From Cryobacterium zongtaii (GTDB taxonomy: Bacteria; Actinomycetota; Actinomycetes; Actinomycetales; Microbacteriaceae), in assembly GCF_002909375.1 (NCBI RefSeq), contig NZ_PPXD01000015.1, positions 62,001 through 126,000 of the forward strand: a stretch of DNA of 64,000 nucleotides. Direction: 5' to 3'. Positions 1 through 8,932 of this stretch are shown here, piece by piece. Below the pieces are notes generated by a model. It saw only the letters and a list, made by a program, of their open reading frames with translations. It was not told where the DNA came from and ran no database searches. Numbering within the stretch: position 1 is the stretch's first letter; every line of letters begins with the position of its first letter. A program made the position numbers and the translations under genes.

Positions 1-556
1 TGAGCTGGTCGGCGGAGAAGGAAGCCTTGCCCACGACGAAGTGCACGTTGGAGTGCTTGTCGACGCGGAAGGCGATCTTTCCACCCTTGATGTCGTTCAC
101 GGCCTTGGCCACGTCGGGCGTCACGGTTCCGGTCTTCGGGTTCGGCATGAGGCCGCGCGGGCCCAGGACCTTTCCGAGACGACCGACCTTGCCCATGAGC
201 TCGGGGGTCGAGACTGCAGAGTCGAACGAGGTGTAGCCGGCGGCCACCTTCTCGATGAGCTCGTCGCCACCGACCTCGTCGGCGCCGGCAGCGATGGCTG
301 CGTCGGCCGCGGGGCCCGTTGCGAAGACGATGACGCGGGCGGTCTTGCCGGTGCCGTGAGGAAGAATCACGGTGCCGCGGACCATCTGGTCTGCCTTGCG
401 GGGGTCGACGCCGAGCTTGAGCGCGACCTCAACGGTGGAGTTGAACTTGACGGAACCGGTCTCGCGGGCGAGGGTGACGGCTTCGGTGGGGGTGTAGAAC
501 TTATCGGCTTCGATCTTCTCGACCGCAGCGCGGTAGGCCTTTGACTTCTGTGCCAT
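1..556 (-). CDS. rplA: 50S ribosomal protein L1, 3' end outside window
   Basis: Large-subunit protein that binds 23S rRNA at the L1 stalk near the E site and, in many bacteria, represses its own operon. The visible 185 residues start [11 protein letters not shown] and contain the family stretches [22 protein letters not shown] and [11 protein letters not shown]. About the last fifth of the usual ~230 residues lies beyond base 1. It follows rplK by 135 bp on the same strand, the normal rplK-rplA order. The ATG at 556 fits the family N-terminus. Confidence 0.97.
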   Translation of the reverse strand, partial: MAQKSKAYRAAVEKIEADKFYTPTEAVTLARETGSVKFNSTVEVALKLGVDPRKADQMVRGTVILPHGTGKTARVIVFATGPAADAAIAAGADEVGGDELIEKVAAGYTSFDSAVSTPELMGKVGRLGKVLGPRGLMPNPKTGTVTPDVAKAVNDIKGGKIAFRVDKHSNVHFVVGKASFSADQL

Positions 557-691
557 TTGAATCTCCTGTAGATGCATGTGCTGAGAGCGTGGTTTTCGTG
601 AGCCTGGCTGGCTCTTCCACTTGGTGCCTGTCGGCAGATCGAGATCGATCATGCCCGTCGGCTGGTGTTCGACGAATCGAACGAAGGGGTA

Positions 692-1123
692 TTAGCCCTC
701 GACCGTGATGCCCATGGAGCGAGCGGTTCCGGCGATGATCTTCGACGCAGCGTCGAGGTCGTTGGCGTTGAGGTCAACCATCTTGGCCTCGGCAATTTCG
801 CGAACCTGCGCCTTGGTGAGCTTGGCAACCTTGACGGTGTGCGGCGTTCCGCTGCCCTTGGCAACTCCGGCGGCCTTCTTGATGAGCTCCGCTGCGGGCG
901 GGGTCTTCAGGATGAACGTGAACGAACGGTCGTCGTAAACGGTGATCTCAACCGGGATGACGTTGCCGCGCTGGGATTCCGTCTGGGCGTTGTATGCCTT
1001 GCAGAATTCCATGATGTTGACGCCGTGCTGTCCCAGCGCCGGCCCGATGGGCGGTGCGGGGTTGGCGGCGCCGGCCTTGATCTGAAGCTTGATCAGACCA
1101 GTAACCTTCTTCTTCGGTGCCAT
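692..1123 (-). CDS. rplK: 50S ribosomal protein L11
   Basis: Stalk-base protein that, with 23S rRNA, forms the GTPase-associated centre and is needed for RelA activation and thiopeptide binding. The 143-residue product has the usual length and begins [15 protein letters not shown], followed by the proline-rich N-terminal motif [20 protein letters not shown]. The C-terminal RNA-binding domain ends with the conserved [17 protein letters not shown] ribosome-binding site sits about 5 nt before the ATG at 1123. It lies between nusG and rplA in one co-directional block. Confidence 0.98.
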
Positions 1124-1230
1124 TGTTCTTCCTTCGTTATTGATGTTCGAGCGGCCGCGAAGGTCGCTCTCCCGGTGGCCCGGATGGGCCCCGGTGGTTC
1201 AGGGCTCTGCTGGCTGGAGGCCGGCGGAGC

Positions 1231-2163
1231 CTAAAGCTTGGTGACCTGGTCGAAGCTGAGCTCGACCGGGGTCTCACGCTCGAAGAGCGAAACGAGCACG
1301 ATGAGCTTGCCGCTCTCGGGCTTGATCTCGCTGATCGAACCGGGCAGGCCCGCGAACGAGCCTTCCTTGATCGTGATGGTCTCGCCGATTTCGTAGTCGA
1401 TCTCGGCGGGCAGGACGCGCTGTGCGGCCTTGCCGGGAGCGCCGGACTTGGTGGCCGGAACATCCTTGATCTCAACGAGGCCCTTGAGCATGCCGAAGGC
1501 CTCTTCGAAACGCAGCGGGGTGGGGTTGTGCGCGTTGCCCACGAAGCCGGTGACGCCGGGGGTGTGACGCACGACGGACCAGCTGTCTTCGTTGAGATCC
1601 ATGCGCACCAGCACGTAGCCGGGGATGCGAACACGGGTGACCATCTTGCGCTGGCCGTTCTTGATCTCGACGACGTCTTCCATCGGGACCTCGACCTGGT
1701 AGATGTAATCTTCCATGGCCATCGACTGCTTGCGGTTCTCGATGTTCGACTTCACGCGGCGTTCGAAACCGGCGTAGGAGTGGATGACGAACCACTTGCC
1801 GGGCTGGAAACGCAGTTCCTTGCGGAAGGCCTCGTAGGGGTCTTCGTCTTCGGCGTCGACCTCTTCTTCGTCTTCGACGGCTTCGACGGCGGCCTCGGCC
1901 TCGTCGGCGTTGTCGATGTCGAGGGCGTCCTCGACGATGGCGTCGGCTTCGGGGTCGGTCGACTCGGAGAGAGCGTCCAGGGCGGCGTCGAGATCGACTT
2001 CGATGTCGGCGTTTTCGTCTTCGACGTGCAGGGCGACCTGCTCGGCGGCTTCGACGGACGTTTCGTCGGCGGCGAGGGTGTTACCCTCCTGCGCCTCATC
2101 GTCGTTGGAGGACTGCTCGGCGGCGGTGGCCCAGTCGACGTCGTCGCGATTGGTCTCAGTCAC
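1231..2163 (-). CDS. nusG: Transcription termination/antitermination protein NusG
   Basis: RNA polymerase-binding elongation factor that affects pausing, Rho termination and coupling to ribosomes. The core NGN domain starts near residue 120 ([20 protein letters not shown]) and the C-terminal KOW domain includes [18 protein letters not shown]. At 310 residues it is much longer than the ~180 residues of E. coli NusG, because the first ~115 residues are almost entirely Asp/Glu/Ala. Acidic extensions are known in actinobacterial NusG. It follows secE by 120 bp; a GAAGGA site precedes the GTG start. Confidence 0.97.
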   Translation of the reverse strand: MTETNRDDVDWATAAEQSSNDDEAQEGNTLAADETSVEAAEQVALHVEDENADIEVDLDAALDALSESTDPEADAIVEDALDIDNADEAEAAVEAVEDEEEVDAEDEDPYEAFRKELRFQPGKWFVIHSYAGFERRVKSNIENRKQSMAMEDYIYQVEVPMEDVVEIKNGQRKMVTRVRIPGYVLVRMDLNEDSWSVVRHTPGVTGFVGNAHNPTPLRFEEAFGMLKGLVEIKDVPATKSGAPGKAAQRVLPAEIDYEIGETITIKEGSFAGLPGSISEIKPESGKLIVLVSLFERETPVELSFDQVTKL

Positions 2164-2283
2164 TAAATATCAATCCTTCTTCTATTGCGTGGGCGTGAGG
2201 CCGCACAGTGTTGTTCACTGCTGTGGTGCTGGCTCACCGATCCACGTGCATGATCAGTCTGGATGCCGCTCTCGCGGCACCGG

Positions 2284-2556
2284 TCAACTGGGAGTGCCGA
2301 ATACGTACGTGACGACGAGCGCGAACACCCAGTCGAGTGCCGATACCAGCGCCATCATGATCACGACGAAAATCAGAACCACTCCGGTGTAGCTGAGCAG
2401 TTCCTTGCGGGTCGGGGTGACGACCTTGCGAAGTTCGGCCAGGACCTGCTTGATAAACAGGGACACCCGAGCGAATGGTCCGCGCTTTGTTTCGCGGGCC
2501 ACTTTGGCGTTGGCGACGATTTCCTCGCTGGGTTCGTCGATAACTTTTCGGGCCAC
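2284..2556 (-). CDS. secE: Preprotein translocase subunit SecE
   Basis: Essential small subunit that clamps SecY in the SecYEG channel. The 90-residue protein has a charged cytoplasmic N-terminus, the conserved amphipathic segment FIKQVLAELRKVVTPTRKEL and one C-terminal membrane span (GVVLIFVVIMMALVSALDWVF). Single-span SecE is the usual form in Gram-positive bacteria. It sits between tRNA-Trp and nusG, the classic order. The GTG at 2556 has an AAAGG motif upstream. Confidence 0.96.
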   Translation of the reverse strand: MARKVIDEPSEEIVANAKVARETKRGPFARVSLFIKQVLAELRKVVTPTRKELLSYTGVVLIFVVIMMALVSALDWVFALVVTYVFGTPS

Positions 2557-2598
2557 CTGTTACACCTTTCGTGGGCCGGCGGAAAGACCACCGACTTG

Positions 2599-2671
2599 CA
2601 GGGCGGACAGGACTCGAACCTGCAACCTGCGGTTTTGGAGACCGCTGCTCTACCAATTGAGCCACCACCCT
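2599..2671 (-). tRNA. tRNA-Trp (CCA)
   Basis: 73-nt cloverleaf with acceptor stem AGGGTGG/CCGCCCT, anticodon loop CTCCAAA (anticodon CCA), TTCGAGTC T-loop and discriminator G. A full CCA tail is not encoded. It lies just upstream of secE, a common actinobacterial arrangement, and is probably co-transcribed with it. Confidence 0.96.
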
Positions 2672-2810
2672 ATGAAGCGAAACCGTCCAGCTTCAAACGA
2701 CCAAAATAGGCGCAAAAAAGCTTGGCAGATTTCAACTACCGGACCAAGTCTAGGTCACGGCGAGAGCCCTGTAAAGCCAGCCCCCCTGTTCCCCGAACAC
2801 GACCGCCCCG

Positions 2811-2816
2811 TATGCT
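2811..2816 (+). promoter_or_regulatory. -10 hexamer TATGCT, leaderless aminotransferase
   Basis: TATGCT ends 6 nt before the GTG at 2823, so transcription would begin at or next to the start codon. There is no Shine-Dalgarno motif and no clear -35 element. Confidence 0.55.
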
Positions 2817-2822
2817 CGTACC

Positions 2823-4025
2823 GTGGCACACGACATCAAACGGATTTCCACCAGAATCGGCTCCATCGCGGAGTCCGCGACCCTCAAGGTCGACGGCAAG
2901 GCCAAGGCGCTGCAGGCGGCCGGCCGGCCGGTGATCAGCTTCGCTGCGGGCGAGCCCGATTTCCCCACCCCGCCGCACATCGTCGAGGCCGCTCTGGCCG
3001 CCGTGTCCGACCCGCGCAACCACCGGTACACCCCGGCGGCCGGGCTGCCGGACCTGCGCGAGGCCATCGCCGCGAAGACCCTGCGGGACAGCGGCCTGGC
3101 GGTGCCCCCGTCCCGGGTCCTCGTGACCAACGGTGGAAAGCAGGCCGTCTACCAGGCCTTCGCCACCCTGCTCGATCCGGGCGACGAGGTGCTTCTGCCC
3201 ACGCCGTACTGGACCACGTACCCCGAGGCGATCCGCCTGGCCGGTGGCGTGCCCGTCGATGTGTTCGCCGGCAGCGACCAGGGCTACCTCGTCACCGTGG
3301 AGCAGCTCGAGGCTGCCCGCACCGACAAGACCAAGGTGCTTCTGTTCGTCTCGCCGTCCAACCCCACCGGCGCCGTCTACTCCGAGGAGCAGACCCGCGC
3401 CATCGGCGAATGGGCCCAAGAGCACGGGCTCTGGGTCATCAGTGATGAGATCTACCAGAACCTCACCTATGACGGTGTCAAAGCGGTCTCGATCGTCGAG
3501 GTCGTCCCAGCGCTGGCCGACCGCACCATCCTGGTCAACGGCGTCGCCAAGACTTACGCCATGACCGGCTGGCGGTTGGGCTGGATGGTCGGACCCCAGG
3601 ATGCGATCACCGCCGCGGCCAACCTGCAGTCACATCTCTCCTCGAACGTGTCGAACATCTCCCAGCGCGCCGGTATCGCCGCGCTGAACGGCCCGCAGGA
3701 CGACGCCGAGGCCATGCGGGTTGCGTTCGACCGTCGGCGCAAGCTCATCGTCGCCGAGCTCAACAAGATCCCGGGCATCCGCACGCCCACCCCGCAGGGC
3801 GCGTTCTACGTCTACCCCGACGTGACCGGACTGCTCGGCCGCAGCTGGGGCGGGGTCACCCCCACCTCCTCGCTCGAGCTGGCCGACCTGATTCTGGATC
3901 AGGCCGAGGTGGCCGCGGTTCCCGGTGAGGCCTTCGGCCCCAGCGGCTTCCTGCGGCTGTCCTACGCTCTGGGTGACGACGCGCTCTTGGAGGGTGTCCA
4001 GCGCCTGCAGAAGCTGTTCTCCTAG
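2823..4025 (+). CDS. Class I/II PLP-dependent aminotransferase (aspartate aminotransferase type)
   Basis: Likely converts aspartate plus 2-oxoglutarate to oxaloacetate plus glutamate, in the cytoplasm. The 400-residue sequence shows the fold-type I pattern: [14 protein letters not shown] near residue 40, [11 protein letters not shown] around 180, [11 protein letters not shown] around 205, and the PLP-lysine motif [13 protein letters not shown] around 240-252. The C-terminal arginine region is [11 protein letters not shown]. These features match the prokaryotic (Ib) AspAT group, which includes promiscuous and prephenate-accepting enzymes, so the substrate is not certain. It is monocistronic and divergent from the tRNA-Trp operon. 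Confidence 0.9.
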   Translation: MAHDIKRISTRIGSIAESATLKVDGKAKALQAAGRPVISFAAGEPDFPTPPHIVEAALAAVSDPRNHRYTPAAGLPDLREAIAAKTLRDSGLAVPPSRVLVTNGGKQAVYQAFATLLDPGDEVLLPTPYWTTYPEAIRLAGGVPVDVFAGSDQGYLVTVEQLEAARTDKTKVLLFVSPSNPTGAVYSEEQTRAIGEWAQEHGLWVISDEIYQNLTYDGVKAVSIVEVVPALADRTILVNGVAKTYAMTGWRLGWMVGPQDAITAAANLQSHLSSNVSNISQRAGIAALNGPQDDAEAMRVAFDRRRKLIVAELNKIPGIRTPTPQGAFYVYPDVTGLLGRSWGGVTPTSSLELADLILDQAEVAAVPGEAFGPSGFLRLSYALGDDALLEGVQRLQKLFS

Positions 4026-4032
4026 GCCCGGC

Positions 4033-4911
4033 TCACTCCGGACCGACTTTCCCCGGCCCGTCGATGATGACGGCGAGACCGGCCCGCAGCTCCTCGAACG
4101 GGCTGCCGCCGGCGTCGACCAGCGAGGTCGGGCACCGCACCACGATGTACATGAACGATTCCGACAGTGGCATCGCCCTGGCCGCGATCTCGTTCGTGTA
4201 ACTCACGCCCGCTTCAGGATCCACGTAGTCGATACGGGTGGTGAGGAACTCGATGCGCTCCGCGGCGCCGGGCAGGTTGATGCCGAAGTCGGTGAATCCG
4301 AGTTCGCCGACCAGCGTGGCGTCGTTTCCGGCCGACAGCAGCTGCTGCTCAAGCGCATCCACGGTTGCGAGAGTGTCGGTGAGATCGTCCGTCGCGCCGG
4401 CGTCGTAGGCGCTCTGCACGTTCTGGGATGACGTCAATTGGCAGCCGAGCTCCGAATTCTCGGACTGGTTGATGCCTTGCTCGTCGAACACGGTGACCCC
4501 CCAGCCGTCCAGGATCGGGTATCCCCACGCCGGGAAGGTGCCCCCGAGGTCGACCTGGTCGTCGAGGGACACGGTGCCCTCCTGCCCGGCGAGATCGGCG
4601 CCGGAGGTTGACGCGGGCGTCGGTGCGTCGGTCGGCTCCGCGACGTCGGTGGCTGCCTCCGTCGGCACCGCGAGCACTCCGGCCCGGCCCGCGTTCACCC
4701 CGTCGACCACGCTGCCGCCGACCAGGAAACCGCCGACCACCGCACCCGTGATGGACAGCACCGCGAAGCCCGCCACCGGCAGCCACAGCCACGGCCGCAA
4801 CGCGCTGCGACGTTTCTCAGGCGCACCGCTCACCGGAGCGCCGGCCACTGCCGGGTCCCCCGCCGCTCCCGTGGGCTCCTGGTGTGTGTTGGCTCCATTG
4901 GCGTCGTTCAT
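4033..4911 (-). CDS. Hypothetical single-pass membrane protein
   Basis: I do not recognise a family. From the ATG at 4911, which has a GGGGGAG ribosome-binding site, the product is 292 residues: a ~50-residue charged/Ala-Pro-Gly cytoplasmic N-terminus, one membrane span (WLWLPVAGFAVLSITGAVV), then a ~215-residue exported domain beginning with a Thr/Pro/Ala linker. Two cysteines (LGCQL and VVRCP) could form a disulfide. It converges on the aminotransferase, 7 bp away, and is divergent from the exporter genes at 5033. A frame upstream would add 16 residues, but the RBS favours the shorter form. Confidence 0.75.
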   Translation of the reverse strand: MNDANGANTHQEPTGAAGDPAVAGAPVSGAPEKRRSALRPWLWLPVAGFAVLSITGAVVGGFLVGGSVVDGVNAGRAGVLAVPTEAATDVAEPTDAPTPASTSGADLAGQEGTVSLDDQVDLGGTFPAWGYPILDGWGVTVFDEQGINQSENSELGCQLTSSQNVQSAYDAGATDDLTDTLATVDALEQQLLSAGNDATLVGELGFTDFGINLPGAAERIEFLTTRIDYVDPEAGVSYTNEIAARAMPLSESFMYIVVRCPTSLVDAGGSPFEELRAGLAVIIDGPGKVGPE

Positions 4912-5032
4912 GGTGTTTCTCCCCCGGTTTGTTCCCCGAACCCTATCGACCTTTGGCATCCACCGGGTGGTGGATGGGCAGGTCGGTCGGGAGGGTGTTG
5001 CCCAGAATCAGCACTGGGACGATTGTGGGTAC

Positions 5033-5929
5033 ATGACTACTTCACCTCCGGCAGTGCGCGTCTCGCGGCTGAGTAAGTCGTACGGCGCGTTCGATGCCGT
5101 CAACGACATCAGCTTCGACATCCGCCCCGGCGAGACCTTTGCGCTGCTCGGACCCAACGGGGCCGGCAAGAGCAGCACCATCGAAATCCTTGAGGGCTAC
5201 CGCGACCGTTCAGAAGGCGACGTCACGGTCCTGGGCGTTGACCCGCAGCACGCCGGTCTGGACTGGAAGGCCCGCATCGGCATCGTCCTGCAATCCAGCG
5301 GTGAGAGCGGCAACGCCACAGTGCTCGAGCAGCTGCGGCACTTCGCGAGCCTGTACCCCAACCCCCGACCGGTGGAGGAGGTCCTCGCCGCGGTCGGGCT
5401 TGAGGAGAAGGCGAAGACCCGCATCCACCGGCTCTCCGGCGGTCAGCAACGACGGGTGGATGTTGCGCTGGGCATCATCGGCCGGCCGGAACTGCTTTTC
5501 CTGGACGAACCGACCACCGGATTCGACCCCGAGGCCCGGCACCAGTTCTGGGATCTCATCCGCACCCTCAAGGGTGAGGGCACCACCATTCTGCTGACCA
5601 CCCACAACCTCGACGAGGCGGCGGAGCTCAGCGACCGCGCCGGCATCATCGTGGGCGGCAGGCTCATCGACATCGGCACGATCGGCGAACTCGGCGGCCC
5701 CGCCGCCCGCATCCCGATGGTGCGCTGGCGAGACGCCGACGGGGTGCAGCGGGAGGCGCGCACCGAGACCCCCGCCGGCCTGGTCGCCCAGCTGGCCAGG
5801 GACCTCGGCGGCGAACCCGCCGAACTGCAGGTCATCCGACCCAGCCTCGAAGACATCTACCTGGGCCTGGTGCGCGGTCACGCGGCCGGCAGCACCAGTG
5901 ACACCGCAAGCACGGAGGTACTCGCATGA
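5033..5929 (+). CDS. ABC exporter ATP-binding protein (ABC-2/DrrA type)
   Basis: Nucleotide-binding subunit of a drug- or lipid-type exporter. It carries Walker A (GPNGAGKSS, about residues 42-50), the Q-loop VLQSSGESG, the signature LSGGQQRRVD, Walker B LLFLDEPTTGFDP and the switch histidine in LLTTHNLDEA. The length, 298 residues, and the C-terminal extension beyond residue 230 match the DrrA/CcmA-like group. The ATG at 5033 gives the usual N-terminus. Its stop overlaps the permease start by 4 nt (ATGA), so the two are translationally coupled. The substrate is unknown. Confidence 0.93.
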   Translation: MTTSPPAVRVSRLSKSYGAFDAVNDISFDIRPGETFALLGPNGAGKSSTIEILEGYRDRSEGDVTVLGVDPQHAGLDWKARIGIVLQSSGESGNATVLEQLRHFASLYPNPRPVEEVLAAVGLEEKAKTRIHRLSGGQQRRVDVALGIIGRPELLFLDEPTTGFDPEARHQFWDLIRTLKGEGTTILLTTHNLDEAAELSDRAGIIVGGRLIDIGTIGELGGPAARIPMVRWRDADGVQREARTETPAGLVAQLARDLGGEPAELQVIRPSLEDIYLGLVRGHAAGSTSDTASTEVLA

Positions 5930-6807
5930 GCGCGACCCTGACCCCGCAACCGACCCCACAGTTGCCCCAACCGGTCGGTCACCGCACTACTCGGCATGGG
6001 CTGTTCAGCCTGGGCCTGGCCCGCATCGGCTTCGAGATCAAGCTGTACTTCCGCTCCACAGACACCGTCTTCTTCACGTTCCTGTTCCCGTTCATCATGC
6101 TGGGCATTTTCACCGCGGCGTTCAGCGCTCAGGGCAACATCGGCACGAACCCGGACGGCTCCGGCGGCATCAGCGTCGGCGCGTATTACCTGCCCGGCAT
6201 GCTGGCCGCGGGCATGCTGCTCTCCGGCCTGCAGAACCTCGCGATCGACATCGCCGGCGAGAAGGGCGACGGCACCCTCAAACGGCTCGGCGGCACCCCG
6301 CTGTCGCCGCTGAGCTACTTCATCGGCAAGATCGGCCAGGTGCTCGTCACGGGCATCCTGCAGGCCGTGCTGCTGCTGATCGTGGCCCGGTTCGCCTTCG
6401 ACATCGCCCTGCCCACCGAGCCGGAGAAGTGGCTCACCTTCATCTGGGTGTTCCTGCTCGGCGTGATCACCTGCGCGTTCCTGGGCATCGCCCTCTCGGC
6501 CCTGCCGCGGTCGGGCCGCAGCGCGTCGGCCGTGGTGATCCCCATCGTGCTGGTGCTGCAGTTCATCTCCGGCGTCTACCTGCAGTTCAACGCCCTGCCG
6601 GAGTGGATGCAGAACGTCGCCAGCCTGTTCCCGCTCAAGTGGATGGCGCAGGGCATGCGTGCGGTGTTCCTGCCGGACAGCTTCGCCGCCCAGGAGCAGA
6701 ACGGCGCCTGGGAGTTGGGCCTGGTGGCGATCGCGCTGCTGATCTGGCTGGTGGTGGGGCTCGTCGGCAGTCGGCTCACCTTCCGTTGGATCCGCAAGGA
6801 CTCCTGA
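5926..6807 (+). CDS. ABC-2 type exporter permease
   Basis: Membrane subunit paired with the preceding ATPase. The 293-residue product has a polar N-terminus followed by about six hydrophobic spans (for example FFTFLFPFIMLGIFTAAF and a terminal LVAIALLIWLVVGLVG) and the ABC-2 consensus around GEKGDGTLKRLGGTPLSPLSY. It overlaps the ATPase gene by 4 nt and is followed within 50 bp by a sensor kinase, an order typical of exporters controlled by a NarL-type two-component system such as LnrJK-LnrLMN. No substrate can be read from the sequence. Confidence 0.93.
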   Translation: MSATLTPQPTPQLPQPVGHRTTRHGLFSLGLARIGFEIKLYFRSTDTVFFTFLFPFIMLGIFTAAFSAQGNIGTNPDGSGGISVGAYYLPGMLAAGMLLSGLQNLAIDIAGEKGDGTLKRLGGTPLSPLSYFIGKIGQVLVTGILQAVLLLIVARFAFDIALPTEPEKWLTFIWVFLLGVITCAFLGIALSALPRSGRSASAVVIPIVLVLQFISGVYLQFNALPEWMQNVASLFPLKWMAQGMRAVFLPDSFAAQEQNGAWELGLVAIALLIWLVVGLVGSRLTFRWIRKDS

Positions 6808-6853
6808 TGCACCCGCCGTGCCCGGGGCGTGCGGCACATGGGATGCTTGTCGC

Positions 6854-8107
6854 ATGAGCACACGGCGCTGGTGGGATGTGGCGGTCGCCGGGGCGCTGAC
6901 CGTCCTCGCCGTCATGGCGATCGAGGGCTCCGGCGGTGGCGCACCGGCACGGATCGGGGCGCTCCTCAGCCTCGCGGCCGTCGGCGTGGCGTACCTCGGT
7001 TGGGGCCGCATGGCGATCGCCCGGGCAACCGACCGTCCGGAGGTCGCGCCCTCGGTTGCCGACACCGGTTTCCGGGTGGTCGTGATCGTGGCCTGCGGCG
7101 TCGCGACGGCGTTCGACCCGAGCATGGCCACGCTGCAGACGTTGGTGTTCCCGTTTCTCTGGGTGCTCGCCAGAACATACCGGGGCGCGGTGCTGCTCAA
7201 CATCACCCTGGCCACCGTGACCGGGCTGGGCCTGTGGATCAGCGGCGGGCGCACGGCGGACGCCGCCGTGCAGGCGGCCGCCATCGAAGGGATCTCATTG
7301 GCGTTCGCCCTGGCGATGGGCACCTGGATCTCCCGCATCGTCGAGGCCGGCGCCTATCAGCGCCGGTTGGTGGAGGAACTCACCCTGGCCCAGGACGAGC
7401 TGGCGGCGGCGCAGCGGGATGCCGGCAGCGCGGCCGAGCGTGAGCGGTTGGCCCGCGAGATCCACGACACCATCGCGCAGAGCCTCACCAGCCTGGTGAT
7501 GCTCACCCAGCGCACCCGCTCCGAACTCGCCGCCCTTCCCGGCGACACGTCGACCGTTGCCGACAGTCTCGACCTGATCGAGTCGACCGGGCGCGACGCT
7601 CTCACCGAGGCCCGTGCCCTGGTGGCGTCGATGTCGCCGGTGCGCGCCGCCGACGGCGACCTCGCTCACACCGTGACCCGGCTCGCGGAACGCTTCGAGA
7701 GGGAGACCGGGATCCAGGTGACCGTCGAACTCACCGGCCTCGACCCGGCGAGCGCTGACCCCGGGACCGAATTGCTCCCGTTGGACCGCGCCCTCGAGGT
7801 GGTCCTGCTGCGCTGCGGTCAGGAGGGCCTCGCCAATGTGCGCAAACACTCCGGCGCCGGCGCCGCCCGCATCGCCATCGCTCGCACACCCCACGAGGTC
7901 GCCCTCACCGTCACCGACAACGGCAGGGGCCTGGGCGCTTACCGCCCGGAGTCCGAGCACGGCTTCGGGCTGACGGGTATGCGCGACAGGGTCGGCCTGG
8001 TGGGCGGCCGGCTCGAGGTGACCGACGCGGAGAACGGCTCCGGCACGGTGCTGCGGGTGACCCTGCCCCTGTTGGTGACGGCGCCCAGCACCGGCGGGCG
8101 CGGATGA
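6854..8107 (+). CDS. Sensor histidine kinase, HisKA_3 (NarL/DesK-type)
   Basis: Membrane kinase that probably senses the exporter substrate or envelope stress. From the ATG at 6854 it has 417 residues: about five hydrophobic segments in the first 160, a coiled linker, the dimerisation/phosphoacceptor box EREIHDTIAQS-like (LAREIHDTIAQSL) with His204, and an HATPase domain with GQEGLANVRKHS (N box), DNGRGLG and GFGLTGMRDR (G boxes). Its stop overlaps the regulator start by 4 nt. The ORF can be extended 12 residues upstream, but the shorter start begins directly at the first membrane segment. Confidence 0.92.
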   Translation: MSTRRWWDVAVAGALTVLAVMAIEGSGGGAPARIGALLSLAAVGVAYLGWGRMAIARATDRPEVAPSVADTGFRVVVIVACGVATAFDPSMATLQTLVFPFLWVLARTYRGAVLLNITLATVTGLGLWISGGRTADAAVQAAAIEGISLAFALAMGTWISRIVEAGAYQRRLVEELTLAQDELAAAQRDAGSAAERERLAREIHDTIAQSLTSLVMLTQRTRSELAALPGDTSTVADSLDLIESTGRDALTEARALVASMSPVRAADGDLAHTVTRLAERFERETGIQVTVELTGLDPASADPGTELLPLDRALEVVLLRCGQEGLANVRKHSGAGAARIAIARTPHEVALTVTDNGRGLGAYRPESEHGFGLTGMRDRVGLVGGRLEVTDAENGSGTVLRVTLPLLVTAPSTGGRG

Positions 8108-8727
8108 TCCGGGTGCTGGTCGCCGACGACCATCCGATCGTGCGCGGCGGCATTGTGGGCCTGCTCGGCGGCGCCGACGACATCGAGGTGGTCGGCGAGG
8201 CCGCCGACGGAGCCATGGCGGTGCGTCTGGCCGGCGAGTTGCGGCCCGACCTGGTGCTGATGGACCTGCGGATGCCGCACCTGGACGGCGCCGCAGCCAC
8301 CGCGCAGATTCTGGCGCAGAACCCGGCCACCCGGGTTCTGATCCTCACCACCTACGAGTCCGACGACCAGATCCTCGGCGCGATCGCCGCCGGCGCCAGC
8401 GGCTACCTGCTCAAGGCGGCCCCGCAGGCGGAGATCATCGAGGGTGTGCGCTCGGTATACGGCGGCCAGACCGTGCTGGCGCCCGTGATCGCCGCCCGGC
8501 TGGTGCAGCGGGTGCGGGCGGATGCCGCGCCGGCGCCCCGGCTGTCGGCCCGCGAACTGCAGGTGCTGCGTCTGGTGGCGGCCGGCGAGAGCAACCCGCA
8601 GATCGCCAGGTCGCTGTTCATCGGCGAGGCCACGGTGAAGACGCACCTGCTGCACGTGTTCGAGAAGCTCGGCGTGGGCGACCGCACCCGGGCGGTCACC
8701 CTCGCGATGGAGCTGCGCCTGCTCTGA
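8104..8727 (+). CDS. NarL/LuxR-family response regulator
   Basis: Cytoplasmic transcription factor partnered with the kinase at 6854. The receiver domain has VLVADDHPIVR (acidic pocket), phosphoacceptor Asp54 in VLMDLRMPHLDG, the Thr in ILTTYESDD and the Lys in YLLKAAP. The C-terminal LuxR helix-turn-helix is LSARELQVLRLVAAG...ATVKTHLLHVFEKLGV. The 207-residue length is normal. Coupling with the kinase (ATGA overlap) and the exporter upstream suggests it activates that exporter in response to its substrate. Confidence 0.94.
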   Translation: MIRVLVADDHPIVRGGIVGLLGGADDIEVVGEAADGAMAVRLAGELRPDLVLMDLRMPHLDGAAATAQILAQNPATRVLILTTYESDDQILGAIAAGASGYLLKAAPQAEIIEGVRSVYGGQTVLAPVIAARLVQRVRADAAPAPRLSARELQVLRLVAAGESNPQIARSLFIGEATVKTHLLHVFEKLGVGDRTRAVTLAMELRLL

Positions 8728-8780
8728 CGCATCCGCTCGCCCTGGTGCCGCCTGCCAGCCAGGCCGCCGCTTCGCGGCCC

Positions 8781-8915
8781 GCCGACATGCCGCAAAACGC
8801 CCCTTGCGATGCTTCCAAAGGGACTTTTCCCGCAAGTCACGCAAGGGGTTCTCACCGACTTGCCGCAGAATCCCCTCTGGATGCCTCCGAAGGGGATTTT
8901 TCGCGCAACTCGCGA
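8781..8915. repeat. Imperfect intergenic direct repeat, two units about 73 nt apart
   Basis: Two related units, starting GCCGACATGCCGC at 8781 and ACCGACTTGCCGC at 8854, share the order of a GCCCCTT/TCCCCTC tract, GATGCTTCC/GATGCCTCC, an AAGGG tract, a TTTTC tract and GCGCAA/CGCAAG. Within the second unit TCCCCT and AGGGGA are complementary, so each unit can form a weak hairpin. The repeats fill most of the gap between the response regulator and murB, which converge here. No gene is evident. Confidence 0.7.
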
Positions 8916-8932
8916 CGCCGCGGCTAGAGCAG

